A stretch of 7,353 bases of DNA from Actinomycetota bacterium. Its GTDB lineage: Bacteria > Acidobacteriota > Blastocatellia > Chloracidobacteriales > Chloracidobacteriaceae. The position numbers were made by a program, and so were the translations under genes. Shown here piece by piece: positions 6,021 through 7,353 of this stretch (position 1 is its first letter; every line of letters begins with the position of its first letter). The DNA is taken from NCBI GenBank assembly GCA_013298335.1, contig JAAFHI010000147.1:1-7353 (forward strand), in the 5' to 3' direction. The notes under the pieces were generated by a model. It saw only the letters and a program-made list of their open reading frames with translations, was not told the DNA's origin and searched no databases.

Positions 6021-6030
6021 TTCTTTGGTT

Positions 6031-7074
6031 TCACTCCCCAATGACGGTTTCAACTCGCAAATTCGTCAGCCCCGCGACGCGGCGGCTGTCTTCGGGCACA
6101 AGCCGGATGCGGACTTCGACCACGCGGGCATCGGTGTCGGCGGCGGGATCGGTCGAAAGGACGTCCTTTTTGCCGACCTGGAGGCCAATCTGCTCGACGA
6201 CGCCGCGGAGCGGCTGATCCAGCGCGCGGGCCGTCACCGTCGCGGATGCCCCCGTCCGAATGGCGGCGATGTCGTTTTCATAGATTTCGGCCACGACATA
6301 CATCGCGTCGGTCCGACCGATTTCCAGAATTCCTTTGGTTCCAATGGCTTCGCCCGCCAGCGCATGAATTTTGAGGACCTGTCCGGCGGCGGTCGCCCGG
6401 ACCCGCGCGGCCTCCAGATCGGCCTCCGCGCGCTCGACCGACGCCCTTGCCCGACTGACCTCCGCCTCGGCGACCTGAATGTCCACCGGACGAACCTCGG
6501 TCAGCGATGAAAGCTGCGATTTCGCCCGTTCGAGTTCGCGCCGGAGCGTGTCGGCGGTCAGTTTCCGGCCTTCGAAATCGGACGCCGCGACGATGCCGTC
6601 CCGGTGGAGCGCGGCGTAGCGTTCCTGCTCGCGTTCGGCGCGCTGAAGTTCGACTTCGAGCCGCGAAATCGCCGCGCGCTGGGCCGACTGGTCATTCTGT
6701 TTGGAGGGAACCTTCGCCTGCGCGAGCCGCGCAGCGGTGACGCGCACCTGCTCGCTGGCCTCAAAAAGCGCCGAGGCGCGGCGGTCGTAGGTATCGAGTT
6801 GCGCCACCACCTGCCCGGCGCGGACGGCATCGCCTTCCTTCACGAAAAGCTTCGCCACCCGCGCGCCCTCGGCCTGGGTCGGCGCGGAAATCCGGATCAC
6901 CCGGCCTTCGGGTTCGAGCCGCCCGAGCGCGCTGACCGTCCGCTTGGCGCTGGCCGTCGGTTGCGCCGAAACCGGCTTCGCTTCGAGCGGATAGGCCAGT
7001 TTCAACGTCAGAAACCACCCGCCAAACCCGACGATGAAAAAAAATGCAACACCGATAAATATCTTTTTACTCAT
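6031..7074 (-). CDS. devB: DevB-type HlyD family membrane fusion protein
   Basis: This encodes 347 aa. Residues about 4-28 are an N-terminal TM anchor (KKIFIGVAFFFIVGFGGWFLTL). Two lipoyl-like halves, about 49-95 (ALGRLEPEG...VKEGDAVRAGQVVAQLD) and about 228-256 (VRATAAGQVLKIHALAGEAIG), flank a long alpha-helical coiled-coil hairpin rich in Ala, Arg and Glu (about 100-225). The following barrel segment, with VAEIYENDIAAIRTGASATV and IGLQVGKKDVLSTDPAADTDARVVEVRIRL, is close to diagnostic for DevB. The protein sits in the periplasm, joining the DevC/DevA pump to a TolC-like channel, which is not in this window. The ATG at 7072-7074 lies four nt after the stop of a small TM ORF and has no obvious Shine-Dalgarno, so coupling to that ORF is plausible. 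The next gene, devC, is 278 nt away across the repeat spacer. Confidence 0.95.
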   Translation of the reverse strand: MSKKIFIGVAFFFIVGFGGWFLTLKLAYPLEAKPVSAQPTASAKRTVSALGRLEPEGRVIRISAPTQAEGARVAKLFVKEGDAVRAGQVVAQLDTYDRRASALFEASEQVRVTAARLAQAKVPSKQNDQSAQRAAISRLEVELQRAEREQERYAALHRDGIVAASDFEGRKLTADTLRRELERAKSQLSSLTEVRPVDIQVAEAEVSRARASVERAEADLEAARVRATAAGQVLKIHALAGEAIGTKGILEIGRTDAMYVVAEIYENDIAAIRTGASATVTARALDQPLRGVVEQIGLQVGKKDVLSTDPAADTDARVVEVRIRLVPEDSRRVAGLTNLRVETVIGE

Positions 7075-7078
7075 AGAA

Positions 7079-7192
7079 TTACTGCTTTTTCACAAGAAAA
7101 ATTCTAAGCACTGGAGCAATCAGCAGAAAGCCGCAAAGAACGGCATACACCCCGATAACGCCCCACAAACTGAGCCACTGCACCACGTTCAA
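7079..7192 (-). CDS. Candidate 37-aa single-TM small protein before devB
   Basis: This minus-strand ORF is short and lacks an ATG, so simple ORF calling misses it. From TTG at 7190-7192 it reads MNVVQWLSLWGVIGVYAVLC, continues GFLLIAPVLRIFLVKKQ and ends at TAA four nt before the devB ATG. Nearly all of residues 3-34 are hydrophobic, with one Arg at 30 and a basic KKQ tail, as expected of a small bitopic membrane protein. AAGGG lies seven nt before the TTG and favours this start over in-frame GTG codons at 7196-7198 and 7205-7207, where the spacing is too short. The upstream in-frame stop is at 7235-7237. Position and spacing suggest a role in, or coupling to, the DevBCA exporter. It could instead be the remnant of a longer membrane protein. 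I do not recognise a family. Confidence 0.45.
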   Translation of the reverse strand: MNVVQWLSLWGVIGVYAVLCGFLLIAPVLRIFLVKKQ

Positions 7193-7353
7193 AAGCACGC
7201 CCTTCACCCTTTTTTGGACACACGTCCGCCCTTGTCAGCGGTTAGTCGCCGAAAATCCCGACTCCCGATCACTGGCTTTTGACTTCTGACTACTAACTGC
7301 TGACTGCTAACTGCTGACCGCTAACTACTTGGTTTCGCTAGCGCGAGCAGCGA
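7193..7353. other. Region upstream of the exporter unit
   Basis: No supported gene. It should carry the promoter for the minus-strand exporter genes, but I find no convincing -35/-10 pair. It contains a heptad array, a small GGAC-ACAC-GTCC hairpin at 7216-7227 and a short CGCTAGCG palindrome at 7336-7343. Confidence 0.5.
7280..7328. repeat. TRACTRC heptad array (7 units)
   Basis: Seven contiguous units: TGACTTC, TGACTAC, TAACTGC, TGACTGC, TAACTGC, TGACCGC and TAACTAC. From the second unit on, TGA and TAA beginnings strictly alternate, so the effective period is 14 nt, as in the array at 4562-4589. Confidence 0.85.

Larger units (their letters stand above)
5753..6030. other. devB-devC intercistronic spacer, 278 nt, repeat-built
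   Basis: No gene is seen here on either strand. It consists of two direct copies of a roughly 90-nt unit, each led by heptads, and an inverted heptad block on the devB side. It is unusually long for the interior of an exporter operon whose genes should be made together. Confidence 0.75.

Noticed and set aside
6604..7107. Plus-strand ORF of 167 codons opposite devB
   Set aside because: It mirrors the devB coding sequence, has no recognisable motif and no ribosome binding site.
7034..7282. Plus-strand 82-codon ORF across the devB upstream region
   Set aside because: It overlaps the devB start and the better-supported minus-strand small membrane ORF, and it has no hydrophobic or domain pattern.

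Overview
The window reads like a fragment of a GC-rich Gram-negative chromosome. My best guess is Acidobacteriota (Blastocatellia-like), at low to moderate confidence. The reasons are a secreted TPR protein fused to a TonB C-terminal domain, a DevBCA-type exporter outside an obviously cyanobacterial context, high GC in most genes, and intergenic 7-nt repeats. No rRNA, tRNA, transposase, integrase or CRISPR array is visible.

Left half, plus strand (2-3757). A 5'-truncated alpha/beta hydrolase overlaps a 139-aa unknown protein by ATGA. A SUKH-4-like immunity protein follows 26 nt later, or by a second ATGA overlap if the earlier start is used. A secreted DUF4198 protein starts 4 nt after that. 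This tight spacing suggests one operon. The SUKH-like gene is clearly AT-richer than its neighbours and looks acquired. After a 130-nt spacer with a possible terminator hairpin comes a separately transcribed periplasmic TPR-TonB protein with a good ribosome binding site.

Right half, minus strand (7192-3773). The order of transcription is: an unlisted 37-aa single-TM small ORF, devB (HlyD-type membrane fusion protein), devC (FtsX/MacB-type permease) and devA (ATPase). DevB, DevC and DevA would form a tripartite exporter, presumably completed by a TolC-like outer-membrane channel not in this window. The cargo cannot be told from the sequence. The unit converges with the TPR-TonB gene, with only 15 nt between stop codons.

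The most unusual part lies between the exporter genes. The spacers are built from 7-nt tandem repeats of two families, TRACTRC and TCATCCY. In the devB-devC spacer these form a 32-nt perfect inverted repeat whose arms sit 10 nt after the devB stop and 5 nt before the devC start. A third heptad block can compete for one arm, and the intervening sequence is a diverged tandem duplication. The layout suggests either an intercistronic RNA switch or bridge, or a MITE-like or heptad-derived repeat element. A heptad also supplies the likely ribosome binding site of devA, and another begins with the devC stop codon.
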